Source: Onchocerca volvulus
Taxonomy: Eukaryota > Nematoda > Chromadorea > Rhabditida > Onchocercidae
Reading direction: 5' to 3'
NCBI GenBank assembly: GCA_000499405.2
Contig: HG738139.1
Coordinates: forward strand, 6,410,616 to 6,474,615
DNA length: 64,000 bases
The notes beneath the pieces are model-generated. The model did no database searches. It was not told where the DNA came from and saw only the letters and a list, made by a program, of their open reading frames with translations. Positions 40,066 to 55,000 of the stretch are shown here, piece by piece (within the stretch, counting starts at the first letter, position 1; each line of letters opens with the position of its first letter). The translations under genes and the position numbers were made by a program.

Positions 40066-43000
40066 GATCTTACATTTTACCCGTACCCATCACCGTTAAG
40101 GTAAACTGATAGCACATTTCACCTCTGACTTGTCTCCTCATCAAATATTCATTTCGAATCTCGCTTGAATCTCGTTCTAATCAGCTACTCTCAAAAATGT
40201 TTCTATCTAAAAATATTTAGCTAAATCATTTTCAATAATTTTTTATGACATTTTGATTTCGGTCAGTAATTTAAAGATTATCTGACAACTACCAAATAAT
40301 CAATCAATTTTTGCATAAAAATTTTTTCATTACTTTTTTTGAATCTGTGCCAAAAATATTGGCAGCAATAGAAACTTTGCTGATAAGTTTAGGCATGTAT
40401 TCTGTCTAATAAATGATACGATAGTTACTATAAGATCACTGAGAGATTATTTATAAAAAATGAAGAAAATTGATTCAGCCACCACAGTCATGAGATTGGA
40501 GCGATTGCTTTTTTCGACTATAATCAGTCATAAAAGTTTGGTAAGTCTTAGCGATGAATCTCAAATTAATAGCTTTCAAAGTTGAGCAATTTTTAATCGA
40601 TTACTAATGTTATCAGCTAGGCTAATTAAAGTATGAAAAATATTTGACTAGAAATTAGAATATTCAATTCCCTTAATTTATCATGTCAAAATTTCAAAGC
40701 AATCGATGAAGAACTTTCGGAAATTTAGGATTGGTTACAGCAAACATTTACATTTTTATTTTTATTTTTTATATTATTAACGCTGATTTTTTCCTTTAAT
40801 TTTCTCAATAATAACATGATAAGGCATTAATATAATAATCCCTTTGCGTGATAATAACATTAATAATTAAATTAGACATATAAATGCATTAATTCAATAT
40901 ATTCAAACAATTTATTGGGAAATTCTCCCTTCTTTCGTTCACTTATTACCTTCACTCCATTTTGATAATTAAATCATTTACTTAATTATGTCTTAAATTA
41001 ACAATAATACGAATACTAATTATTATGTTTGTAATTTCTTCCATAGCAACTATTACTATAATAGTGACAAGCAATCCAGAGCCTCACAAATTGCGGCGAA
41101 AAGGAAAAGCGATCGATTTTTAAAAGCCTAGTAATTAATGAACTGAAAGATGTTTAGAAGTTGATTATTTACTTATTCATCAAATATAAACCATAAGTAT
41201 ATCGTTATATCATTTAAAATAGGTAAATATGTAATGAATTAAATTTCAACTAATTTTTTCATAATTTCAACGAATTTTTTCAACGATTTCCATATCATAT
41301 AGCAATTCCACTTGCTGTGGCATTCATAATGATAGCCAGAAATAAGCATAAAGGACAAAAAATAATATGTACACACATTCTTCACATTCATCTTATTTGT
41401 CCATTGAAAGTATAAGGCAGGCGTTTTACCAGCCTTTTTCATTTCTTTAATCATTCAAAAGAGTGCCAAGTGAAAGGCTATAGGCCTAAATTTAAATCTA
41501 GGCATTTTTCAATGCCAAATATCCAATACTATAATATTAATCCTAAATCTTTCACTCAATTACTCAAGTATTCTTTATTTTTCTCATTTTGATGCTCTTC
41601 AATTTTAATTCTTTATAAATTAAAAAAAGATGAAGCTTTCGAAATGACTACATCTGTTTTTTATTATCCAAACTCTTATTCATACTGACACACATATACA
41701 TATATCTTCTTATTTTTAATTTTCAATTTGCTTTAAAAATTGTATTATCGCTACTTTCAACAGCATGTGCTGTATGTGCATTAAGTGTGCTAGGAAGAGA
41801 ATTTCGCATAAAAACTTCTCGAAATCCGATAATTCAACTTCAATTGGCAAGAAAGTATGGAAAATGGTTGCAATTGTTGAATAGCCCGGTTTGTTGTAGC
41901 TACGATAATAATATTGGAAATAGTACTAATATTTATTATAATTTTATTCATGTTATCGTACCTGAAATGTCACGAAATGTCGAGAATGCTATGAATAGTA
42001 TGATTTTGTTCTTATGGGGAAATATGGCACACTGTATCTTCATTATATTATTGTTTCGAAAAGTATGACATAATTTCGAATGATTATGCGATCAGTTTGG
42101 TGATATGATTATTGATATGGCTCTTCGGCGCTATTATTTTTATCTAACTGGAGTAATAAATTAAATGAATTTCAGATCAGATGAATTGAAACTATAAAGC
42201 AAGCAATCGGCTTATTGAAATCGCACAGTCATCAAAGAATCATTATCATAATTGCTTTTTCTTCTTCAAAGCTTTTGAAAAGGCGCAGCGTTTTTAATCA
42301 ATCAATAACACTCTGCTTTTACCGCATTGATAATATCAAAAGCTCGAAAGCAATGAATTTTCATCGAAATTCGTTCCATTTCGATTTTGCAATCATTTCG
42401 TCATCATTTTCATCGACATTTCAAGCTTATCTACATTAAGAATCCAATAGAAGCACACTGAATATGGTATTTCGCCGATCTTCTGGAGGTTGATTGCTTT
42501 TCGAGAGATTCTGATTGTATAATATTTTCTAGAAATGTAAGAAGCATTTTGAGTTTTAATTTCATTTAATGATCAACTTCTGTTAGTAACTTTCTACTTA
42601 AATTTTCACCCTTTCCGTCGGAAATTTCGAATTAATATATTATTGCATCATCATACTGCAGTGTTAACATATGGCGGCGGCATGTTGGTACATTTTAATG
42701 TTATTTTTATTTTGATATTTTTGAAAATAACGTAAAACTAAAACAATATTCTTGATCGTGTTAAATTAAAAATAGAACTTTAAGGTCTGCTAATTAGAAG
42801 GTCATTATAAAATAAAATGAGACCAGGTTGTTGAAGTGAAAAACTTGCCTCTAGCCTCTCATTTTTATTTAAGCTCCTTGAGCAAACTTTTTACAATAAT
42901 ATGCTGTCTTAAATTATCTTGGCTAGATGAAAGTTATGATCCCAAAGATAAGTGAAGAAACATTCAAAGTAGATATCTGAGCAGAATATGATAAGAAATC

Positions 43001-46000
43001 TTTGAACAGATAAGCTGATTCTTCCTTCGATATAGTTGTCGGGAAAACCGAAATTATTTAATATGGAAAATACATAATCAAATGGTTAAAGAATTGTGAA
43101 ATTATCTTTTTATTGATTCTTCCTCTGTAAGATAAGAAGAAAGATAAGTTCTCTCTTTGTTCTTGTCCACGCTCAAAACATTTCTGTTTACAGTTCCTTC
43201 TTTAAAAGGGGTGCAAACAGGGGTCAAAACACAAATTTGCCCTTTCCATACTCATTTACAACCACATCAAAATACTGCTTATAGTTATAAGGTCATAGAT
43301 GTGCTTGTAAACTGTTATTATCTTTAAATCCAATTAAACTGTTGTAATATCCTTTCCTCTATGAACAATTTTTTTTCTCAAAATTATCTCAACATCAATT
43401 GTCCTTTATTCCAATACTCCCAATCCTTAACATTCAATATACCCCAGTGGAGTACAAAACCAAAAATCATTTTCTCATCTTTCATTGTTTCAAATAGTTT
43501 TGGTACTGACCAGGCGATCTAAAGTTTTCTTGCTATTGTCCGAGTTCCCGATATTCTTCTCCAAATCCAATCAACGTCACACAATTTACTTCACTTATCT
43601 ACAAAATCCTTTCCATTCATCTGATATCTATTGTACTGTTAACTACGTATTAACTGATTATTACTATTCTGAATAAAGGAATTATTATAAATCTATTCCT
43701 TCCACAACTCAATCAAACCTCAACCTTCCACAACAATAGTTAGTTTTAAATTATTCTATGAAGTGAATTTCTCCGTCTTTGGCTCCTCTCCTCTCTTTGG
43801 CTTATATCTACTTCTGATAGTCTTTCAGATGAACTTCTTTTATGTTGAAATCATTGATTTGTATCATTCACTTAGATAAATGTACATTTCATCATAAATG
43901 AAATGAGCGGTGATGGACTATTCTCAGAATCCATCACTTTTCACTAACTTTGTTCAATTTCACTCATTGATAAATTCCAACAGCTGCGTCTTTTATGATA
44001 TTTTTATCTTTTTGCTTGTAATCGAGCCGCTTTTCAACTTCTCATTAAAATCCTAAACTTATGACGCAAAATAGACCCGCATATTTGGGATTTCCCTTTA
44101 GCCAAAGAAACCTTTTTTAATATGTTTGAACCTTGCTTAAATTTCTTTTTGGGAATAACAACTATTGAACTGCTTCGCTTTTTTTCTTTATCTTCCAATT
44201 TTTGTGCTGCTTAATTAATTTTCACTTCATTTGTGCAATAAAATCTGAACTTCACAAACAAATTAGAATCAACAATGCTACTAATCATTTATGGAGAATT
44301 TCCCGACTAGTGCCATCAATCACAATGAAGAATTTGCCAAATAGTATCATCAATTATAATTTTTTTTTTTTTTTTTTTTTCAAAGGTAGTAATGAGAAAG
44401 TGAAATTAGACATGAATAACTTCGCCACATAGAGAAAGATCTATGATTTTGTGGTGTTTTCATTGTCACCAGTTGTCTTTTTATCATGATTGAAGATTAT
44501 GCTGATTGCAAAAATTCAATTAATGATGAACTTAGTTTTAAAAAGCTCATCCCATTTGTTCCTTTAACTCTTCTCTCTTATTTTTTTGTGCTCTTTGTTT
44601 TCAGAAATTTTCACACTATCTTTTTAATATTTACTACTTCCCTTCCCCTATCCTCTCATCAATCTAAAATTTTATTCATTTTAAAAATTTCAAAAATTTG
44701 AAGAAACTTATTCACCACTTAATATATGCTAAAACACATTTCATGATCATAAGTTTCCCACTTCAATTTATCCATTCCATTCATTTGAACATTCTATCCG
44801 ATCCATTCATTGGCTCGAAAGCCCAATCTTTTCATTTTCATTTTCAATTTTGCAGATTATGCTGGGTAAGATTTAGCGAACTGGTTTGGAAATTAAAAAT
44901 AACTGGTTTAAAAAAATGGAAATTAAAAACAATGGACTGCATTTCAGTAAGATTTTCATATGATTTTATCAGATTTCGATTTCAAATTTAAAATTTCCAT
45001 ATTTTGAGCAGTTTATAGATTCAAGGATTTATCATGATCCAGCAATAGTCTCCATACTATGAAAAAAGCCCGTCGTGAAGAAATCATAAAATATGGAAAG
45101 AAAAACTGCATGGTGCTCATTTTGAGCCCAATTTTTTTTAAAGTCTATTGCATGCTTTTTTCAAGCAATAAATTTGGTGCTTTATTAAGAGACTGAAATT
45201 TGATTTTAAAAGTGACACAAATAGAAGATAAAATACGAGCCTTGCTGCATTTTCAACTTGCAGCGGAATGATACCACTATTCTGTTCCTCTCCTACGAGG
45301 TACTGTCATCTTCTTTTCCATCCACCGAAGTTATCAGTTAGCAAGCTGACTAAAAAGTTTTGAAATACTGTTCAAAAATTTTTTGTTGCGAAAATTTTGG
45401 ATTTTTTAAATTTCATATTGTATATATTGCAAAATTTCTCAAAGTTCTTTTTTTTTCTTTCTCCGCTACCTTATAATTTTCTTTTCCTTAGCTGCAATAT
45501 TTAATTTCATGCGAAGTAAATCAAATTACTAGAGAGTGACTGAAAAAGAAAAAATTCATCGCAGTCTATCAAAAATAATATGTCAGTAACATGAAACATT
45601 GCGGATTTCATTTTATCTTGGTTTTCAGTCATATCGGAAAACAAGCAAAAAAAGAAAATGATTCGGAATTTTGATTGAGAATTTCGATGACGGATTTCTG
45701 ACGAATCTGTCAATGATTCATTGAAATCATTTTTTTCAGAATTTATGTAAGAATTTTAGCGATTTCATTCATTCCCGAATGAAGAGTAAGATCAAAAGTC
45801 TCTTATGCCTTCGATAAGGTTGCTATTTTTATCTAGTACAATGAATTAATATTAGCGATCCTAATAATGAGTGAGCTTGTTGAAAATGAGCTTAAGGAAC
45901 TTCCAAAAATTCGAAGACTCCAAAGATTTCAAGGTATAAGAGTCAGAAAGCTACTGTCATTTGAATCGGAAAAAATTTAATAAGAATTGCATCAAATGAA

Positions 46001-47606
46001 ATGAAGTTTGTCCAGTGTTTTGAATTTAATTCAATTATTTTGTTGAAATAGGTATACTCATTTCATAAGTATTCTTGTCCTTATGCCACAAATCTCAGAC
46101 CAGTTTTTCTTTCACTTCAAAAGATTCATTTTATTTTACTTTCAATTCATTTATTTTCATTCTCAATTTCGTTTGTTCTTCGCGTCCATGCTTATTTTTT
46201 TTTTTTCGAGATGTTCACTAAAGTACATAGAAAATGAATCCTTAATGTGGATTTGGGATTTGAATTATTATGAAAAAGAGAGTAAAACTGGAGATTGAAG
46301 GCATCAAATGGAAGTTCTTTTTTCCAAAATTAAAATGGAAGCGGCAACATTATAATTCATTTCCTTAGTGCGGAATTGTCCTTTTTTGGCCATCTTCTGC
46401 TAATAGGCCTAATGGCCTTCAAAGTTTGTCTTAAATCCTTTTTCTTCCTTCCCTTTTTTCCCATTTGATCCATCATATAGTTACTTACCTTCCGAATATT
46501 TCCAGAAAGCATTGAATATACTCATCAGAAGATGCTAACGGGATGATGAATTGCTTGAATGCCACTTTCCTTAGATATTTTCTCTCTTCCCTTCGTTAAC
46601 ATTTCGTGAAAATCACTTGACACAACCAAAGCACCTCAAATCAACTAATCAATCGTGGTGATCGGTGAACATTTCCAATAACCATCTGAAAACTTAAAAT
46701 TTATCTATCCAAACCTGACTATAAGTAATATTCCTAGTAATTGATAGCTACTAATAAAGCATCCGATGAATTGCAAGCAATTGTCAATCTTACAGGAAAG
46801 AAGTGAATTTTGCAAAATAAATTTCCATAAAACATTTATGCCGCTACAATTATAATTGTCAGAAGTTGATAATTTTCGATCAAGCTGAGAATTAACCTTG
46901 ATTTGAATGTTATTTTTCGATGTAGACGGCGCAAAATTAAATGTCATGTCACCATGGTGCCGAAATATGACATTATTAAAGTTATTTCATTTTTTTTTCT
47001 CCGAAAAAAAGGAAATCTCAGTCCGAAAAACTCGATGGCATTCGAGATGACACGACGTCACATCTGAAAGCAAAATAAATTGCCTCTTATTCGTTCTCCC
47101 TATTCTATAAAAGCTTTTTTCATGTTAAAATCAATTTGTCAAACGACAGCAAGCATTCCAACGTAATCTCTAACTGTATACACTTCTCTATGAACTTTAC
47201 TAAGATCAAAACTTTTTACTTGATTTTTTCCCGAACAATAATTACCAATAGAAGAAATATGAATACTATATTAATTTAGTATTTTCTAGAAGAAATGACG
47301 TAATGATTCTGTTGCATGCCATACTATCACCTAGTATGTATCAGATATTAAACGTAGCATATGTCCACTGAATTAATGGTTAATGTCACACATTAGAAGC
47401 AAACACTATGGTTAGAAGCTGTGATTTTCTGATTCTGAATATAATTAATGGATAGATTCAGAAGATTGTGAAATATTGCACGTAGAATAGCTGCAACTCA
47501 CCTCAATGGTACGTTCAACCAGCGATTCTGGAGAAAGAGAAAATTGCCAAGAAAGAGCACCATTTCTGACATACCAAAGTGATGTTATTTGTTTATTTGC
47601 AAGTGT

Positions 47607-47680
47607 ATGTCTGTCTGTGTTGAGTGTGTGTATGTGTGAGTATTTGTGTGTGTGTGTGTGTGTGTATGTGTGTATGTATG
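47607..47680. repeat. TG-rich microsatellite
   Basis: Imperfect TG/TGTA repeats with a pure TG core at about 47645-47665. It lies about 400 bases upstream of the mevalonate kinase start and could influence its promoter. The open frame across it is a repeat translation and is not called as a gene. Confidence 0.9.
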
Positions 47681-48056
47681 ATTGTTACACATTTGAACAG
47701 AAGCAGTGGATGAATGCAGCGAACGCGTTTGTCGGCGACGTAGTTCAGCAGAAGTTCGACCGTGCCAGATTGTTTCAACACTGATTATGCGGTGTTGTCG
47801 AAGATTTACTTGTCAGACAAGTTGCGCCCGAAGCATCAATGATCTGTTACGAACCTGAAGTGAGGATCAGAAAGATCAATCGATCAGCAGCTGCGATGTG
47901 AAAGACTCCTTCTGGCTAAATTTTGGCTAATTGACAAATTGGTCTGTTCACCTTTGACATTCGTAAAATAATTGCGCTTGCAGTGTGGTGATAATTCAGA
48001 AAAACAACATAATACAATACAATAGTAGCAGATATCAACAACAATCGTCGGGTATT

Positions 48057-48967
48057 ATGGAAGGAGAGAAGCATGAACAACCGCTTAGTTCGACAACGTC
48101 CGTGGTTACAACGTCATACGTGGAAGACAACTCTTCCTCATATCTTGAATTTTGTACGTAACTTCAAACTCTCAAACTTCAGTCGGAATGGATTTTCATT
48201 TTCACGAATACTTTCATTTTACATTCTTTCGTCGCATAACAGTTAGTTGGAGCTAACCAAACTTTTTCAGTTCGTTGTAAAAATTCCCGAATTCGTGTTT
48301 GCTATAGAAATGTCCTCTTCTCTTCCGTCCCTCGCTGGCTTCGTTTATTTGATTAATGCCGCATTCTTACCCTTGCAATTCCAAATTTCGCTTGTTCCGA
48401 TCTTTCATATTCGTTGTTGAATGTCTTCTGAATTTCCATCATCTTTGCAATGTTCTGAAATTCAGTGACTATAAAATAAATCATAAAATTTGATGAAAAG
48501 ATTGCTGTTTAATGAACAGATCTCATCCTCCTCCCTAATACTATCAACATCTGAAAGTATCTATTTGGCTTCTTCCATTACTCTGTCCCTCATCTCCTCC
48601 TTCGCGACACTTTTATTCTAATGCTACATTTAATGATATACAAATTTATCACTTCCATTGCATTTCACTGCGTTAACAATTTCGTAAATTCTTTTTTTTT
48701 TTTAAATTTAATTTTTTCATTTTAAATGAGGAAAAACGCGAAGTTTTGCCTTATTTTATTGCGTATGTATTTAGCTTTTGGTTGAGACAGAAACCTTTCT
48801 CATTTTATCCTTTAAATTCTATTTTTTGTTTTACGGAATTGCGAAAATCTCGCATTGATCACTTACTATTGTGATTGGATCCATTTATCTTCAATAATTG
48901 ATGCTAATGGACTTACGGATAGCTGGATTTATTCAGTAGGAATTCGCTAAATTCACTCCGATGTTCA

Positions 48968-49000
<33 letters not shown>

Positions 49001-52000
49001 ATCAAAAAAGGAAGATCAGAGGACTTGGGATTCTTGGGAAAACAATATTTTTCAAATGCCAAACTATCCATATCTTTGATATATATCCAAATCCATATCC
49101 GAAATATCCATATGAAAAGCAAAATTAAGTGAAATTTATGTTACTTGGTATTGATAAATTGTTGATTATCGTAGGTAGATATCTTTGCATATGAGTGGAT
49201 TCATCAAACTTGTTATGTTCCAAGGAAAATTGAGGAGAAAAGTAGTATCATTTATTTGGACTGAAATTGCCATCACGAGGGGTTTGAGAGACTGGCAAAT
49301 GAGTTTTTCAACCAAGTTGTTTCGGTTCTCTTTTTCTATTTCTCGAATATTTCAATTGATGTAGTAAAAGGCTTTTCATATCATTCTCTTAACACATTCA
49401 GGCACAGGAATTGAACTTTATATCACTTTCCCAGAGCATAATAATTCCTGATTTCCTCCTGTGCGTAATGTTATATATTTTTGATATGAAAAGAAGTTCA
49501 TGTGCGGTTAACTAATGGTTTTATGAAAGAGAAGGTGCCGTAGTGCTGAAGTGATCTTTTAAAGTAAACATCTTTTGTCATTTCGAGGAGGATAAGTTAT
49601 GAGCTGACAGAGTAGTTGATTGCTTGCTTGCTTGAGTTAGTTCTATGCAGTAGAACTGCTCTCTTGCAATCGTTGTTCCTCCCTCGGCTCCTGAAATATG
49701 AAGTCGTAAAAGGCACTGTTGTTGCAACTTGAGCATCCTACTGATGGCTGTTGATAATAACAAGATCAAAGTTCGCCGTCTTGATGTTTGCCCATTTTTT
49801 CAGTGTTTAACTCATCGTCATCGCATTTGAATTCATTCTAAACTTTAAACTGCTAATAATACCGTTTCCATCTGTACGTCTCTATGGAAGGTATTTTCTT
49901 TTTTTGTAAACAAATTTGGATTTGTTTTATATTATTATAGATTGAAAGATCATAACATAAATATATTAGATTGAATAACTGATCTAAACTGTTAGTCTTT
50001 TCCTTATCCAAAATCATGAATATATTCTTCTCAATGATTGGTAGAAATATTTTTAATTTACAGTAATTTTGTTTCTAATTTTTTATCTATTTTCGAACAT
50101 CAACAATAGTTTGCTTGGAAATACTTCGGATTATTTTTCACATTATAGAAAAAATAAATTCGAAAATCCAAATTTTACTCCGAATTTTAAATATTTTATA
50201 TCATTTTCAGTTCACGATTCGCCAGCATCATCATCCCGTCCGTTGACGGCCAACAGTAGCACACGCACATCACCAATGCGATCTTTATCAAGTGCTTCTG
50301 GTGGATTATATATAAGTGCCCCGGGGAAGATTATTTTATTTGGTGAACATGCTGTTGTCTATGGACGAGTTTGTTTCACTTTTTTTTTTTTTCCTCTGTT
50401 CCAATTTATATTTCAAGAATAAGCATTTTGTGAAAACTTCATCAGAACTTTGAAAATCATATACTTCAATTTTAAATTTTAGTAAAATGTCCGAAATATT
50501 AAGGTTAATTGTGATAGAAAAATTCCATCTATTAAACATCTGTGTCTTTGAGAAGGAGATATAAAAGCTTGACTTTTTTTTAGTGTCCTGTTAATATCTA
50601 CTGTAATATATCGGCAATTAATTGCTTAATAGGTCAAAATAATATGGATATGGCATATAATACTGAGATCAATATTTATCCAGTTTTTTTAATGCTGAAC
50701 TTTTTGATTTTTCACGATTTTTGTTGCGTTCATTATGTTATCTGTACCGGTTTCTATAATAGATTGAAAATTCTTAGTGAAAATAACTTATTTGCTTGTG
50801 AAGTAAATATCAATAATTGGGAAGATGTAATGCAATTTATTTCTCATTGCAGACAGCAGTTGCTGGTTCTATAGATTTGCGCACTTATGTCAGCTTATTT
50901 ACTTCGGCAGATGGCAGGATATATTTGTCGTTACCTGCTCTCGGTGTTGAAAAAACCTGGTTACTGAAGGATCTTTTGAGAGCCGGAGAACGTCTTTCTG
51001 GTTTGTTTTTTCATTTTCCTCTTCTGCGGTCAGAAAAATGAGCTTAAAATAGTAATAGTTATTTAGAAAATAATTGAAGATGAATATTTCAGCCTTGCAT
51101 CTCAATATGATAAATTTCACATTCGATTAAAAAAAATTTGGATATTTATAAAAATTTTTCAAATCAGTGATAATTGTTTTTTTTTTTCTTTTTCTTTTTT
51201 TTTTTTTTTTGGGAAAGGAAAGAGGAAACTGATGCGTTTTTTGATTTGGAATTTTTTTAAATAGTATTATCCATCTTTTTTTTTTTGGTATTATTTATCT
51301 TTCTATACGCTTTTGATCATCCTGAGGAAAAAACTGTCTTTTGGTTTCAACTTGAGTAGATTTTTTCTTTGCTTTCTCGTTTTTTGTTATTTTTAGAATA
51401 CACTGTTGATGACGGATCACCACCATCCCTCGAATTACTTGTGCCTATAGCCCGAAAACTGAGTGGATCTTGTGAGGATCAATGTGGTGTACAGCATCTA
51501 GCAATTCTAGCTTTTTGGTATCTTCTCCTCGGTGTAGTGCAACGAAAAAAGTTTGTCTTAAATTAAAGAATTTGATATATTATTACTTAAGTACTTAAAA
51601 TAATGCAGAAATATTTATAAAAAATTTCTTTTGTCTAGTGGCACATTCAGGAACAGTTTTACACATTAATGGACTACTTTTTTACTGTTGTCTGGTCACT
51701 TACGAAGAAAGCTAATTATGAATCTTGTTTATATTGCAAAAATATTCGAATAACTGCAGACTTTCGGTGGCTTATTTCAGGGATATACTTGCTGTAAAAG
51801 TTACTATTCGCTTCAAACTTCCCTCTTGTGTTGGTCTCGGCTCATCAGGTAATATTAAAAATTCGTCAAAATAAATTAAAATTTCACCATTCTGTTACAT
51901 AAATAGAACTAAATGGATTCAAATTTTTTTTTTTTTTGCCGATTTCAATTCAGTATATTTTCTTTTCTATGGGAAATTTGATTAAATCCATATTTAGGAG

Positions 52001-55000
52001 CATATTGTGTTTGCGTTACAGCTGCATTGCTGCAGACAGCTGGCTTGATTCCCGCCCCATCAATTCCTGTAAGTTTACTTTTTATCTCTGAGAATAAATC
52101 TTTGAACCTTGCTACCAATTGTCTGCATCATATCGCAAATAGTTGAAAACTATTCCAGTTTTAAGCTGCTTCGTGGTATAAGATCATTATTTATTTTCAT
52201 TTTATGAGTTTTTACTGGAATATTTTAGAATACATTAAAATAGAATAGCATGTTGGAAAATAGATGACCAATCAATTGAATGAAATTTTATTGATCATTA
52301 TAATAGTTAGAAATTATTTCTCTCAATCAAAGAAATTATTTAGATCTTTTTTGATTCATCTGCCTTGTATCAGAATATAAGGAAAACTATTGCCAAATTT
52401 TAAAAAACCAAGGTTTATTTCTCAAATAGCACATTTTTCCATGTATTAGCTTGAAATTGGAATCATAAATGAATCTTTAGGCTTTTGGCTAAAAAACATT
52501 GATATTTGTCCGTAATTTTACAGTGGAAATTTTTGTTTGTTCTCTTAGATTTATTTTCGTGCCATTTATAAAGTTGGTATAGAAGCTGCAAATTTGGAAT
52601 TTACTTTGTAAGAGTAATGATTCATTTAAGTTTAGCTGTTTATAAAATTTATATTTATTGCTCTTCGAACTATATAGGTAAATGACGAAGGATCACTTAC
52701 ATGGGAAGATCATGATCTAGACATGATCAGGAAATGGTCAGCTGCGGCTGAATCATTGATACACGGACGAGCCTCTGGACTTGATGCAGCTGTATGTACC
52801 TATGGTTTGTTTTTTTTTTTAATTTTCCACAAATTTTATGCATTTATTTTATTTATTTGTTTCACGAATTTAGGTTAAGATCGAAATTCGACGACAAAAT
52901 CATGATTGCATCTCGATTTAAACTTATCATTTATACTTTTGCAAAACTTTTGTCCTTTCAGAATTTCGGTACTGAGTTATTATTATCGTGTACTGACACT
53001 AATTCTAGGAATAATCTTTTTTTTTTTCAAATTTTTTAATGAGCCTTCATTCTTTCCAGGTGGTGTTGCATGTTTCAAACCTGGAACATGCATTCAGCAT
53101 TTAAGGAAGTAAGTCTTCGTTTTTTTTTTTTTTAAATTTTTTTCTATTTTATTTATGATTATGACCGTTTCTGACATATATCTCCCTCAAAAAAATGTAC
53201 CATATTTATTTGCCTATCTTTCAATCCATTACTTCCATTCTTTATGATAAAAATATATCATAGTACATTTTTAATTCCCGTGATAGAAATAAGTCAATAT
53301 TTTCAGTCTTCCCGACCTCAGAGTAATACTGGTAAATTCGAGAGTTGAAAGAAATACTTCACGAATGGTACAAACAGTAAAAGAGCGCTTGAAGAAGGTA
53401 ACGATTTTGAGATTTTCACATTGATTAATTTGATGAGGGGTTAAGGAAGTTAATTCGAAAATATTACTGAACAGCTGTAGTATGTGTTTTAAATATATTT
53501 TTTTGATTGTAACAATTGGATACGCTCGAAAATATAATAGATCGTTTTTACTGACAAACGTTATGAATTCGGAATATATTATTTTTTAATCGTTTCCACT
53601 TTTTTTGTTGAAATTTGTTCTATTGTTGGAGGAACTGATTTGAACCAAGAAGTGCTGGTTTCAGTTTCCGGATGTTGTTGATTCAATTTTCAATGCTATT
53701 GATGCGGTTTCACGTGATGCAGCAAGAATTTTACATCGGCCACCGGAGGAAAATGGTGACGATGAAAGGATGTCGAATAGTGGTAATGGTAATAGTAATA
53801 ATTCAGCCAGTATGGCTTGTGCCGATAGTGATCATCAATCTTTGCAGGTAATTTTCTTATTTTTTTTGTCTTTCACTAAGAATAAGTGTAACGCTTTGGT
53901 GGTTTTTTTTTTTGAATTGAATTGTGACAAATAATGAAATTGGGTAAGGTTGAAAAGTGTTTTCTTTTTTTTCTGTTCTTTTTTTTTTTTTTTCTAATAA
54001 TAATCTGTTCACGAGATTAATCTTATTTTGTTTATTTTGTACTGATGTCAAACTCTGGCTATGTATAACATTGATGTTTTTACACTGATAACTGTTAAAA
54101 TGGATTCGAGTGTTGATACTTGCAATCTTGAATTTGTTAAATAGTTATTCATTAGAGTTCACATCTTAAACTAACAAAGTGCTAGATATAACGAATTACC
54201 TCAACAGAACCTTGCATTCAAATTTATTTCAAATTTTCTTTTAATAAATGTTTTTACAGTTAAAACTGCATTGCATGATTTAGTAGAGAAAAAAGTAGAA
54301 TGAAATATAGTTTTTTTTTTTTTAGAAACAGAGTTTATAACTGTTCATCATAGTTTGTTTGCAAGCACATTCACGTAAACTAGAATTTTGATTTGTAAAT
54401 CAATTTTTGGTATACATTATAACATTTTAGTACTTTTCTAGGACAAGGATTAATAGCAGTCTTAAAATCATTGTTAGTCTATTTCCAACTGGTCTTATGC
54501 GTTATGATAAATCTTTCAATTTTTATCTAAGAAAAAAAAAATACATTTCTGTTAGGTATTTTCCTTTCAGGTTGCAAAGTTAAAATTTAATTTCAAATTT
54601 TAGTTTTTCATATAAATCCAAAATAAATCATTTCTGCATCCAGAAAGCATAAATTATTATATGTGATATTTTTCAGAGAAGGCATGCATTTTTCTTTAAG
54701 GAAATTAGACGCAGAAAAAAACTTCACTAAAATAATTCCATATGAAGTTTAAGAGCTGAATGAAATTTTTATTGAACTGGTCTTACTTTAAATTTAGATC
54801 AGTATGTTTTTTGGTTTTTTTTATAGATGAAAGAAATTAATCAAAAGGCGATTCGGCGATGATAAGAGTTAATATTTTTATATTATGTGGGATTTCACAT
54901 TTCTCTATCTCTTTCTGGATACGTTCGAGGTAATTCTTGTTGGGATATGGTCTTAGATTTCAGACTGTTTAGTTCAAAACTATGAATACGGCTCTTAGTG

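Larger units (their letters stand above)
32517..48056. other. gene-poor stretch with microsatellites and a foldback element
   Basis: I find no complete gene in these 15.5 kb. Contents that can be named: a CA microsatellite (34921-34941), a long ATT microsatellite (36492-36588), an inverted-repeat pair (36591-36794 and 37817-38011), a CT microsatellite (40046-40065), a TG-rich repeat (47607-47680), a 27-codon ATG-to-donor stretch at 40460-40540, and an ATG-less open stretch of about 115 codons ending at 42068. The last 500 bases before mevalonate kinase are GC-richer and probably include its promoter and 5' UTR. Confidence 0.55.

Noticed and set aside
47506..47784. 92-codon open frame upstream of mevalonate kinase
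   Set aside because: Much of it is a TG microsatellite translated as cysteine/valine/tyrosine, and the opposite strand is equally open. No family resemblance.
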